Assembly (NCBI GenBank): GCA_903877135.1
Contig: CAIRCN010000056.1
Location: forward strand, 1 to 64,000
Source: an uncultured Opitutia bacterium
GTDB taxonomy: Bacteria > Verrucomicrobiota > Verrucomicrobiia > Opitutales > Opitutaceae
Length of the DNA: 64,000 nucleotides
Direction of reading: 5' to 3'
Shown: positions 9,033 through 17,413 of the stretch, one piece after another
Numbering within the stretch: the stretch's first letter is position 1
Layout: the number at the start of each line of letters is the position of its first letter
Translations under genes and position numbers: made by a program
Notes under the pieces: model-generated
Databases searched by the model: none
Seen by the model: the letters and a program-made list of their open reading frames with translations, nothing else
What the model was told of the DNA's origin: nothing

Positions 9033-9494
9033 TTAGCGGTTGTTGTAAAGAGTGCGGTAAGCGGCGGCGCCGAGGCCAAAGAGCGAAACGTAGAGCGAAG
9101 CCACGAAGGCCAAGCCGCCGTAGAGCCACAGCGAGGGGATACTGCGGAACAGCACAGCGAAGAAATTGCCGATGCCGCCCGCCACCGCCTGCGTCTGCTG
9201 AAACCAGGCATAGGGCGTGGCGAACGCGCTGGTGAACTGCGCGCTGTCGAAGCCGGCCATCACCCAAACCGCCACCATGAGTGCAACCTTCACAAGACCG
9301 CCCGACACGAGCAGGAATCCGCAGCGCACCGCGATAGGCCAGCTCGCAAACGACTGCCGCCACCACGGCAACGCGGCGCGTTGGTTGATCGCCGCCAGCA
9401 CTCGGGTTTCGAGCGTGTGCGGAGCCGTGCGATCCGGCAGGGCACGGAGGGTTTGGTGGATGAATTTTTCGAGTTCTTCGGGAGAGCGTTTCAT
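9033..9494 (-). CDS. Membrane protein, possible anti-sigma factor
   Basis: A 153-residue protein with a hydrophilic N-terminus (MKRSPEELEKFIHQTLRALP) of about 55 residues and two or three membrane helices (about 58-80, 105-118 and 122-148). It lies 14 bp after the sigma factor gene and 12 bp before the RDD/bactofilin gene. A cytoplasmic N-terminal segment plus membrane anchor, encoded directly after an ECF sigma factor, is the usual arrangement of anti-sigma factors. No zinc-binding HxxxCxxC motif is present, so it would not be a ZAS-type anti-sigma factor. The role is inferred from position. Confidence 0.72.
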   Translation of the reverse strand: MKRSPEELEKFIHQTLRALPDRTAPHTLETRVLAAINQRAALPWWRQSFASWPIAVRCGFLLVSGGLVKVALMVAVWVMAGFDSAQFTSAFATPYAWFQQTQAVAGGIGNFFAVLFRSIPSLWLYGGLAFVASLYVSLFGLGAAAYRTLYNNR

Positions 9495-9508
9495 GGCGGT
9501 TCAGGCGG

Positions 9509-10111
9509 TCAGGCGGTAAAGGTTTCGTGGCTGGCGCCGTTGCGCGTCAGGATCGGGGCAAGCGCCGTGCGGGCGCGCAGAATGTCGGTTTTCACCTTGG
9601 CAAGTGAGACGCGGAGGCGTTTCGCGATGTCCTCGTATGACATGTCTTCAAAATGGTAGAGCACCAATGGCACGCGCTGGTGTTCGGGGAGTTTTTCGAG
9701 GGCCTGCTCGACCCACGCGCGGCGTTCGTCGGCATCGACGCCGCTGAAAAACGTGTCGGGTGCGGCGAACTCCACCTCGGGCGTGTCGGCCTCGCCCGCC
9801 GAGTCGTCCTCGCGGCGGAACTCGGAGAAAAACCGCCAGCGGTTGCGGTAGCGCGAGAGGTGGTTGAGAGAGAGGTTGGTCGCGACGGTTTTCAGCCAGC
9901 CTCCGGCCGAAGGGCTGGACTGAAGGTTGTCGAAATGCTCATACGCTTTTAGGAAAACCTCCTGTGAAATGTCCTCCGCCTGCGCCTCGTTGCCGGTGAG
10001 GCGGACGGCGGTGGAGAAGACCATGTCTTGGTAGTTGCGCATGAACGTCGTGAAGTCGGCCGGGGGGATTAGTCCCGTGGTTGGTGTTTGCACTGGAGTT
10101 TCATCGTTCAT
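9509..10111 (-). CDS. ECF-type RNA polymerase sigma factor
   Basis: A 200-residue sigma-70 family protein of RpoE type. Region 2 is at residues 22-90 (NYQDMVFSTAVRLTGNEAQAEDISQEVFLKAYEHF), followed by an acidic linker of about 45 residues. Region 4 is at 132-185 (LEKLPEHQRVPLVLYHFEDMSYEDIAKRLRVSLAKVKTDILRAR). It should direct transcription of its own operon and unlinked targets. First gene of the operon with the small membrane protein and the RDD protein. Confidence 0.93.
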   Translation of the reverse strand: MNDETPVQTPTTGLIPPADFTTFMRNYQDMVFSTAVRLTGNEAQAEDISQEVFLKAYEHFDNLQSSPSAGGWLKTVATNLSLNHLSRYRNRWRFFSEFRREDDSAGEADTPEVEFAAPDTFFSGVDADERRAWVEQALEKLPEHQRVPLVLYHFEDMSYEDIAKRLRVSLAKVKTDILRARTALAPILTRNGASHETFTA

Positions 10112-10322
10112 GTCCAGAACACGGCCCGTGCCGATAAGTCGCAGAAAAACAACTGGGGGTGTTCATTAGCGGGGGCGAGCGCAGAGTGTTGGTTTCCGTC
10201 AACGTATAGCCCATTAGGAGCAAAGTGACCGCCAGGATGTAAATATCTGCCCCGTTACACCCACGATAAGAGAGTATTCAACCCTCCAGAACCGCCGTCC
10301 GACCCTTGCCAAGGGCCGCCGC
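10112..10322. other. Divergent promoter region
   Basis: These 211 bp separate the leftward sigma-factor operon from rightward putA and must hold both promoters. No operator-like repeat or hairpin stands out. Confidence 0.5.
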
Positions 10323-13300
10323 ATGGCAAAACTCCGAAAAAACGCCATGACTCCCTCCCCGTTTCTCGCGCCCGACCCCAAAATCGAAGCCGCCGTCCGC
10401 GCCAAGGGCGAACAGCTCTTCGCCCTCATGGACCAGCAGCCGCCCCCGGCCTTGTTCTCCAAGAAAGGCGCCTACGCCCGCCTCATGGACTGGTCGATGA
10501 AAGATCCGGTGTTCAAGACCCAGCTCTTCCGCTTCGTGGACGTCCTCCCGTCGCTCAACTCCTCGGCCGAGATCGTCCGCCACCTGCAGGAATACCTCGG
10601 AGACAAGGCCGTCGAACTCAACCCCGCGCTCAAGGCCGGCCTCGCCGCCTCGTCGTTCGCCCCCGCGCTCGTCGCTGGCCCGGTGAAGGCCCAGATCGTG
10701 GACATGGCCGGCCAGTTCGTCGCCGGCAAGACGGGCGAGGACTTGCTCCGGCAGATCAAGAAAAACATCAAGCTCGGTCTCGCCACCACCATCGACCTTC
10801 TCGGTGAAACCGTCGTCAGCGACGAGGAGGCCGAGGTGTTCCTCCAGCGCAACCTCGAGATCCTCGACTCCGTCTCGAAGTTCTACGCCCGGGAACCCGA
10901 GCCGTGCTTCAGCGATGTCGGTCCCTCCGGCCCGCTCCCGCGCCTCAATCTCTCCGTCAAAATCTCCGCCCTCACGCCCGACGTCCACCCGGCCGACCCG
11001 GAGAACTCGATCCAAGCCCTCAAGCACCGCCTCCGCCCGATCCTCCGCCGCGCCATAGCGGCCGGCGCGCTGATCAACTTCGACATGGAGAGCTACAAGC
11101 TGAAGGACCTCACGCTCGCGCTCTTCAAGTCCATCTTCGAGGAACCCGAGTTCGCCCAAAAACCCGCCATCGGCATCGCCGTCCAGGCCTATCTCCGCGA
11201 TTGCGAGGCCGACCTCCGCGACCTCGTTGCCTGGGCGCGGAAAAACCACCGCCCGCTGAACATCCGCCTCGTGAAGGGCGCCTACTGGGACTACGAAACC
11301 GTCATCGCCCAGCAGCGCGAATGGCCCATCCCGGTCTGGCAGAAGAAGCCTGAGTCCGACGCCAACTACGAGAAACTCACCGTCTTTCTTCTCGAGAACG
11401 CCGACCTCATCACCCCCAACTTCGCCTCGCACAATGTCCGCTCCTGCGCCCACGCCATCGTGCAGGCCGAGCGCCTCGGCGTCCACCCGAAGCACTTCGA
11501 GTTTCAGGCGCTCTACGGCATGGCCGACGAGCTGAAGGCCTCGCTGCTCCAGATAGGCCACCGCGTCCGCGAATACGGCGCCATCGGCGAACTGCTCCCC
11601 GGCATGGCCTACCTCGTGCGCCGCCTCCTCGAGAACACCTCCAACGAGGGCTTCCTCCGCATCAAAAACATGGGCGAGGCGTCGAAGGAGCAGTTGCTCA
11701 GCAATCCCGTTAATACCATCGCCAGCGCGCCCGAGCCGCTCGCCCGCAAACCGCGCACCACAGGCGCCTTCGTCAACGCCGCCAACACCGACTACACCAT
11801 CGCCGCCAACCGGGAAAAACAGCGCGCCGCGCTTAAAACCTTCGAGTCCACCCAGCTCGGCAAGAAGTGGCCGTGCATCATCAACGGTAAAAAAGTCACC
11901 GACCGGCCGTTCCTCCCCTCCGTCAATCCCGCGCGTCCCGCGCAAATCGTCGGCTACTGGGCCAAAGGCACCGTGCAGGACGCCGAGGACGCCGTCGGAG
12001 CCTCCGTCGCGTTCTTCCCGAAGTGGCGCGCCACGCCCGTCGATGACCGCGCCAAGATGCTCGAACGCGCCGCCGACCTCATGGAGTCGCGCCGCCTGGA
12101 AATCAACTCGCTTCTCATTCTCGAGGGCGCGAAGCCCTGGGTCGAGGCCGACGGCGACACCTCCGAGGCGATCGACTTCCTCCGTTTCTACGCCGTCGAG
12201 ATGCGCCACATGGCGAAGCCCGTCGTCACCCAGCACGTCCCCGGCGAGCGCTGCGTGCAGACGTGGACGCCCCGCGGTGTAGGCGTCGCCGTCGCACCAT
12301 GGAATTTCCCGCTCGCGATTCTTACCGGCCTCACGGTCGCCCCGCTCGTCGCCGGCAACTGCGTCATCATCAAGCCCGCCCGCCAGACCTCGATCATCGG
12401 CGCGTTCCTGATGAACATCCTCGCCGAGGCCGGCGTGCCCGCGGGCGCGCTGCACTACCTCCCCTGCTCCGGCGCCGACGCCGGCGCGCACCTCGTCGCG
12501 CACCCGAAGATCGACTTCATCGCCTTCACCGGCTCGCGCGAGGTCGGCCTCAACATCTGGGAGGAAGCCGGCAAGACCCGCGCCGGCCAGCTTAACCTCA
12601 AGAAGGTTGTCTGCGAAATGGGCGGCAAAAACGCCATGATCGTGGACAACGACGCCGACCTCGACGAGGCGATCCCCGCCGCGCTCTACAGCGCATTTGG
12701 TTTCGCCGGACAAAAGTGCTCCGCGCTTTCGCGCCTCATCGTGCTTGAGGACGTTTACGACAAATTCGTCGAGCGCTTCCTCTCCGCGTGCCCGGCGATC
12801 CCCGTCGGCGACCCGTCGCTGCCCGGCACCATCGTCAACCCCGTCATCGACGCCGCCGCGCAGAATTCCATTCTCGGCTACATCGAGGCCGGCAAACAGG
12901 AGTGCAAACTCGCCTGGCAGGCCCAGCTCTCGCCCGAGCTGCTCGCGAGCGGCGGCTACTACGTGCCGCCGACCGTGTTCACCGGCTGCAAGGTGGACCA
13001 CAAGATTGTCCGCGAGGAAATCTTCGGCCCCGTGCTCGCCATCCTCAAGGCGAAGGACCTCGACGAGGCGTTCGCGATGGCCAACGCCAACGAATACGCG
13101 CTCACCGGCGGCTTCTTCTCGCGCAGCCCGCGGGCGCTGGAGCGCGCGCAAGCGGAGTTCCTCGTCGGCAACCTCTATCTCAACCGCGGCTGCACCGGCG
13201 CCATCGTGCAGCGCCATCCGTTTGGCGGCTTCAAGATGAGCGGCGGCGGCACCAAGGCCGGCGGACGCGAGTATCTGGAAAACTTCCTCTTCCCGCGCCT

Positions 13301-13352
13301 CATCGCCGAGAACGTCCTCCGCCGCGGCTTCACGCCGCCGGAAGAAGAATAA
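10323..13352 (+). CDS. putA: Bifunctional proline dehydrogenase / P5C dehydrogenase
   Basis: A 1009-residue enzyme that oxidises proline to P5C (FAD domain) and then glutamate semialdehyde to glutamate (NAD domain). The proline dehydrogenase barrel covers about 130-470, with NIRLVKGAYWDYE and the GQFVAG and TPNFASHNVRS segments. The aldehyde dehydrogenase follows from about 515, with APWNFPLAILTG, FTGSREVG, the general base in CEMGGKN (Glu765) and the nucleophile in GQKCSA (Cys799). It lacks the N-terminal ribbon-helix-helix of E. coli PutA, so it should be catalytic only. A second ATG at 10347 is also possible. Convergent with the next gene, stop to stop 3 bp apart. Confidence 0.96.
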   Translation: MAKLRKNAMTPSPFLAPDPKIEAAVRAKGEQLFALMDQQPPPALFSKKGAYARLMDWSMKDPVFKTQLFRFVDVLPSLNSSAEIVRHLQEYLGDKAVELNPALKAGLAASSFAPALVAGPVKAQIVDMAGQFVAGKTGEDLLRQIKKNIKLGLATTIDLLGETVVSDEEAEVFLQRNLEILDSVSKFYAREPEPCFSDVGPSGPLPRLNLSVKISALTPDVHPADPENSIQALKHRLRPILRRAIAAGALINFDMESYKLKDLTLALFKSIFEEPEFAQKPAIGIAVQAYLRDCEADLRDLVAWARKNHRPLNIRLVKGAYWDYETVIAQQREWPIPVWQKKPESDANYEKLTVFLLENADLITPNFASHNVRSCAHAIVQAERLGVHPKHFEFQALYGMADELKASLLQIGHRVREYGAIGELLPGMAYLVRRLLENTSNEGFLRIKNMGEASKEQLLSNPVNTIASAPEPLARKPRTTGAFVNAANTDYTIAANREKQRAALKTFESTQLGKKWPCIINGKKVTDRPFLPSVNPARPAQIVGYWAKGTVQDAEDAVGASVAFFPKWRATPVDDRAKMLERAADLMESRRLEINSLLILEGAKPWVEADGDTSEAIDFLRFYAVEMRHMAKPVVTQHVPGERCVQTWTPRGVGVAVAPWNFPLAILTGLTVAPLVAGNCVIIKPARQTSIIGAFLMNILAEAGVPAGALHYLPCSGADAGAHLVAHPKIDFIAFTGSREVGLNIWEEAGKTRAGQLNLKKVVCEMGGKNAMIVDNDADLDEAIPAALYSAFGFAGQKCSALSRLIVLEDVYDKFVERFLSACPAIPVGDPSLPGTIVNPVIDAAAQNSILGYIEAGKQECKLAWQAQLSPELLASGGYYVPPTVFTGCKVDHKIVREEIFGPVLAILKAKDLDEAFAMANANEYALTGGFFSRSPRALERAQAEFLVGNLYLNRGCTGAIVQRHPFGGFKMSGGGTKAGGREYLENFLFPRLIAENVLRRGFTPPEEE

Positions 13353-13355
13353 GCT

Positions 13356-14123
13356 TCAAAAATCGATCGCCTTCAGTGGGCCGAACTGCACGCCGAAGCG
13401 CTCGGCGTAGGGTTTCACGCGTTTGAAGTCCGTCCGCTTCATGTCGTAGCTCCGGCCCACCGGCACGAACAGGATCGAGCCCGTCCCTCCGCCGTGCACC
13501 GCCGTCATTGTCGGGGCAAACTTCGGATTGACCGTCTCAAAGTCCAGCTCGCCCACGCCCGACTTGATCTTCAGAATCAGCTCCGCCCGCATCGGCGACC
13601 GCAATAGCACGAGAATGTTTTCAAACGCCTGCTGCTGCTTGTTTACCCGCGCCGTCACACGAAACTTCTCCGGCGGCAGTCGGTGGTTGCTGTCCTTCTT
13701 CAACGGCACTTCGTAGGTCACAGCCTGTGCCGACTCTTCAACGACGGCGGCGCGGTCGATGTCCATCAATTCACCCAGCGACTTGCGCGTGGGCTCGACG
13801 CCCTCACGCTCAGCCTTCTCGAGACGCTCACCCTTTTTTTCGCCCTGCTTGCGGTATTTTCGAATCTGGTGGTCGGATGGCGGCTTACCGTTGACCGAGA
13901 GCGACGTGAACTGCTCGGCGTAGGGCCGCGACGGGTCGAAACGGATGACCGCCTCGCTCACGACTTTGCCTTTGTCGTCCTTCTCGACCAGCGTCTGCGT
14001 GTAGGCCCAACGGTCGTAGTCAGCGGCGACCTTTTTCAAGGCGGCATCGAGCAAATCGGGCACCGCCGCACGCAGCGGCAGGGCGAGGCATCCGACGAGG
14101 AGAAGGCAAACGAAACGGCGCAT
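13356..14123 (-). CDS. Secreted protein of unknown function
   Basis: A 255-residue exported protein. A signal peptide (MRRFVCLLLVGCLALPLRA) precedes a largely beta, Lys/Glu-rich body with phrases such as WAYTQTLVEKDDKGKVVSEAVIRFD and ELDFETVNPKFAPTMTAVHGG. Lys/Arg/Glu-rich residues around 90-115 look helical. I do not recognise a named domain. The pattern of a strand-rich outer-membrane-facing domain with a 'DMKRTDFKRVKPYAERFG' tail suggests a lipoprotein-carrier-like or DUF-type periplasmic protein, without certainty. The ATG at 14123 is chosen over 14138 because the signal peptide starts there. Confidence 0.7.
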   Translation of the reverse strand: MRRFVCLLLVGCLALPLRAAVPDLLDAALKKVAADYDRWAYTQTLVEKDDKGKVVSEAVIRFDPSRPYAEQFTSLSVNGKPPSDHQIRKYRKQGEKKGERLEKAEREGVEPTRKSLGELMDIDRAAVVEESAQAVTYEVPLKKDSNHRLPPEKFRVTARVNKQQQAFENILVLLRSPMRAELILKIKSGVGELDFETVNPKFAPTMTAVHGGGTGSILFVPVGRSYDMKRTDFKRVKPYAERFGVQFGPLKAIDF

Positions 14124-14195
14124 GGTCGTTGGAACCATGCGGCGCAGGATTGGTTCCGCAAGCCGCCAGATGCGCTTGTCGGGCTGCGGCGGTGA

Positions 14196-16088
14196 TCAGG
14201 CGATTCCGCGCTCGAGCCAGGTATGCTGGCCGGCGACGATTTCCTGTGTGAGATCGTAGCCGTGCTGGTCAGCGTTGTGACCGACGCCGTAGAAATTCTG
14301 GTCGATGCGCGTCTGTGCCTGCGCGGCGAAGTCGTCCACGAGCGTCAGCACCTTCGCCTCGGCCTCGCCCTCCTTGATCAGCTTCTGCGCATAGACGCAG
14401 CTGGCCGAGATGGCGAAGAGGTCGGCGCCGATGTCGGCCAGGCGGCCGAGCAGCACCTGGCGTTTCTCCAGCTTCGGGCCGAATTTCACCATCTGGTGGA
14501 AGAGCGTGCGGGCGAGCCGGCGGCTGAGCGCCGCAACGCGGTTGAGGTGCGCGGCGAGGTGCGGGTGCATGCCGGCCGGTGCGCCGCCGCGCGGGAGCCA
14601 CTGCGCGGGATACCAGGTGAGGTAGAAACCCGCCGCCTTGAACGCACTGCGGATGCGCTCACCCCACGGACGCTCGGAGTTGAGTGCAATGCCAGCAATC
14701 TTCAGGTGTGGGTCGAGCGCCTCGCGCATGATGAAGAGGCGCATGATTTCGGAGGAACCCTCGAAGATTGTCGCCACTCGGTTGTCGCGCATCATGCGCT
14801 CGACCGGGTGTGGCTTTTCGCCGCGGGCTTTCAACGACTGCACGTTTTCGTAGCCGCGGCCGCCGCGGATCTGCATGACGTCGTCGAGGCACATCCACGC
14901 CTTCTCGGTGCCCCACATCTTGCACATCGAGGCTTCGAGGCGGATGTCGGCCTTCTTGTCGCGGTCCACGATGCGCGAGGTGGCGATGAGCATCGCCTCC
15001 ATCGCAAACGCGTGGGCGGCGATGCGGCGGATCTTGTCCGCGACGGCGGCGTGTTTGCCGATGGGCACGCCCCACTGGATGCGTTCGCCGCCCCACTCGC
15101 GCGCGATGGCGAGGGATTTTTTCGCCATGCCGAGCGATGACGCGGGGATGGAGAGCCGGCCGGCGTTGAGGGTGGAGAGCGCGACCTTTAGGCCGCGGCC
15201 CTCGCCGCCGACGATGTTGGCCTTGGGCACGCGGACGTTGGTGAAGCGCATGACGCCGTTGTAGAGCGCGTGCAGGCCCATGAACTGGCAGCGGTGCACG
15301 GTCTCGATGCCAGGCGAATTCGCTTCGACGACGAAGGTGGTGATCTGCGTGCGCGGTTTGCCGTCCACCATCTTTGGCGGCGTCTGCGCAGCGACGATGA
15401 AGAGGCCGGCGCGCGTGCCGTTGGAGCACCAGAGCTTGTCGCCGGTTATGAGAAAATTGTCGCCGTCGGCGACCGCCTTGGTCTGCATGCGCGCGGGGTC
15501 GGAACCGACGCCCGGCTCGGTGAGTGCGAACGCTGACAACTCCCCGCCAGCGACGCGCGGGAGGAATCGTTTCTTCTGTTCGTCGGTGCCGAAGAGCACC
15601 AGCGGCTGCGCCACGCCGACTGACTGATGCACAGAAATGTGCGCAAACGTGTTCATGCAGTGGCTCGCGATGAGCGTGCAGGCGCGGCAGTAGGTCGTCT
15701 GCGAGAAGCCGAGCCCGCCGTAGGCCTGGGGCACCTTGATGCCGTAGGCACCGAACCGCGCGAGGCCGGTCATTACGACGTCGGGGATTTCGCCGGTGCG
15801 GTCGATCTCGTCGGCATCGACGTGCGTGGTGAGGAACGCCGCGAGCTCGGCGAGAAACTTGTCGGCGCGCTCCTTTTCGGGAGAGGCAACCTCGGTCAAC
15901 GGATGGAGTTTTTCAGGGCGGAAGCGACCCATGAACAGGTGCGCGACGAAGCTGATGTCGTCGTGCGATTCGCGGGCGGCCTCAGTGACCTGGAGGGCGG
16001 CGCGCTGGCCCTCGTTCATCTTGGACATGTCGATAACCGAGCGGCCATCGTCGGGTTTGGGTGCGGTGGAGTGCGAAGCTTCTGCCAT
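14196..16088 (-). CDS. Acyl-CoA dehydrogenase family protein
   Basis: A 630-residue flavoenzyme, longer than typical short-chain acyl-CoA dehydrogenases (about 380) and close to FadE- or very-long-chain-type enzymes with an extra C-terminal helical region. The N-terminal helical domain is at about 75-185. The beta domain has FALTEPGVGSDPARMQT. The C-terminal helical domain has GGRGYENVQ and TIFEGSSEIMRLFI. Catalytic Glu is probably in 'IFEGSSEI' as in related families. It should introduce a trans-2 double bond into acyl-CoA, passing electrons to ETF. The start at 16088 gives MAEASHST; the longer open frame reads through the oxidoreductase gene in another frame and is not real. Confidence 0.92.
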   Translation of the reverse strand: MAEASHSTAPKPDDGRSVIDMSKMNEGQRAALQVTEAARESHDDISFVAHLFMGRFRPEKLHPLTEVASPEKERADKFLAELAAFLTTHVDADEIDRTGEIPDVVMTGLARFGAYGIKVPQAYGGLGFSQTTYCRACTLIASHCMNTFAHISVHQSVGVAQPLVLFGTDEQKKRFLPRVAGGELSAFALTEPGVGSDPARMQTKAVADGDNFLITGDKLWCSNGTRAGLFIVAAQTPPKMVDGKPRTQITTFVVEANSPGIETVHRCQFMGLHALYNGVMRFTNVRVPKANIVGGEGRGLKVALSTLNAGRLSIPASSLGMAKKSLAIAREWGGERIQWGVPIGKHAAVADKIRRIAAHAFAMEAMLIATSRIVDRDKKADIRLEASMCKMWGTEKAWMCLDDVMQIRGGRGYENVQSLKARGEKPHPVERMMRDNRVATIFEGSSEIMRLFIMREALDPHLKIAGIALNSERPWGERIRSAFKAAGFYLTWYPAQWLPRGGAPAGMHPHLAAHLNRVAALSRRLARTLFHQMVKFGPKLEKRQVLLGRLADIGADLFAISASCVYAQKLIKEGEAEAKVLTLVDDFAAQAQTRIDQNFYGVGHNADQHGYDLTQEIVAGQHTWLERGIA

Positions 16089-16252
16089 GGGGATACGGCG
16101 CGGCCTATAGCCGCTTTGAGGGTTGTGCGACCGGCGGGGTGCAGGTCGCGGAGTTTGTTTGCGGCGACTCAACTCCAAGCGCCGACGCAGGTCAACGCCC
16201 CCGCAGCCGGCAGTCGCAACCAACAGCCGCCAGCAATTCGCCGTAAAGAAAC

Positions 16253-17413
16253 CTAATCCTCGCCGGACGCCGGCCCGCCCAGATCGGGCACCGCCAATTG
16301 CACGCCTCCGCGCTCGGCCGACTCGTGTGCGATTAGGCCGGGGATCATGTAGCGCGCCGCGGCCCAGACGTGGTTGGGCGGCGGATCGTCGCCGCTGACG
16401 CACGCCTTCACAAAGTCGTCCACGAGGAACTGGTGCGCGCCCCAGTGGTTGTTGGGCAGCCCGGCAAACGCCGCCGGCAGCCGCGCCACATCCTGCACCG
16501 CCGCCGTGCCACCATAGAAGCCCGGCCGCAACGTGAGGATGTCGTCGAGCCGCTTCGTGTCCTCGAAGCCCTTGCCAATGACAACCCGGCCGGCCTGCGT
16601 ATACTCGAAACTGGCCTCGGTGCCGCACACCGTCATGAACTCGCCGCCGGGATGGCCAACGCGGCGGAATTCGTTGATGCGTGCCGCCGCACCGTCGCTC
16701 ATGGCGAAGAGTGCCGTCTCGTTGCTGAAGGCGTTGCGATATTTGTTCACAGCCGGGTCGTAGATGCCGTCGGGATGCCGGTCTCGCCAACCGAGGGCCG
16801 ACACGCGCGTCATGTGCGCACCAGTGACGCCTATTACCTGGCTCGTCGTGTGCGTCGGGTAGTGCATCGGTGGCTCGCCGGCGAGTGCCTCGAACTTGTC
16901 GCCGGTGCGTGCCTTGATGATACCGCGCGAGTCGATGCTCTTGATGTCCCAGTCGTGATGGTAGCTCGCCTCCGCGTAGGTGATGTCGCCAAACCCGCCG
17001 CGCCGATAGTGCTCCCGGCACCAAACGACGTGGGGATAATAGTAACTCGTCTCGCCCATCATATAGATGCGTCCCGTCTGCTCGACGGTGCGGACGAGCG
17101 CGGTGATTTCCTCCAGTGACACGCCACAGGGCACGGCGGAATAGACGTGCTTACCGGCCCGGAGGGCCTGGATCGCCTGCGGGCCGTGCATCCAGTGCTG
17201 GGTGATGATCGCTACCGCGTCGACGTCGGTGCCGAGGATGTCGTCGAGTGAGGGACAGGTGCACGCGATACCAAAGCGGTCCGCCGTGACGCGCAGTTTC
17301 GCGGCGTCGAGGTCGCAAAGCACGACCTCGTGGACCAGCGGATGCGCCTTGAACAGGGGAATGAAGCTCTGGGCAAACTGCCCGGTGCCGACCATGCCGA
17401 TTTTGATACTCAT
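16253..17413 (-). CDS. Gfo/Idh/MocA family oxidoreductase
   Basis: A 386-residue NAD(P)-dependent dehydrogenase acting on a sugar or cyclitol. The Rossmann fold is at 1-125 (IGMVGTGQFAQSFIPLF), with the helix-starting substitute for EKP at AVPCGVSLEE, which departs from the common EKPxA motif. The C-terminal alpha/beta domain binds substrate (YYYPHVVWCREHY, HHDWD). The start codon overlaps the stop of the DUF4091 gene (ATGA), so the two are probably translationally coupled. The pair suggests release of a sugar from a glycan outside the cytoplasm and oxidation inside. The exact substrate cannot be read from the sequence. Confidence 0.92.
   Translation of the reverse strand: MSIKIGMVGTGQFAQSFIPLFKAHPLVHEVVLCDLDAAKLRVTADRFGIACTCPSLDDILGTDVDAVAIITQHWMHGPQAIQALRAGKHVYSAVPCGVSLEEITALVRTVEQTGRIYMMGETSYYYPHVVWCREHYRRGGFGDITYAEASYHHDWDIKSIDSRGIIKARTGDKFEALAGEPPMHYPTHTTSQVIGVTGAHMTRVSALGWRDRHPDGIYDPAVNKYRNAFSNETALFAMSDGAAARINEFRRVGHPGGEFMTVCGTEASFEYTQAGRVVIGKGFEDTKRLDDILTLRPGFYGGTAAVQDVARLPAAFAGLPNNHWGAHQFLVDDFVKACVSGDDPPPNHVWAAARYMIPGLIAHESAERGGVQLAVPDLGGPASGED

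Noticed and set aside
10278-13217. 979-residue ORF antisense to putA
   Set aside because: It mirrors putA codon usage with Asp/Glu/Gly/Arg-rich, low-complexity content and no domain; a shadow of high-GC coding sequence.
16089-17024. N-terminal 300-residue extension of the acyl-CoA dehydrogenase frame
   Set aside because: It is a different-frame reading of the Gfo/Idh gene and contains no dehydrogenase motif.
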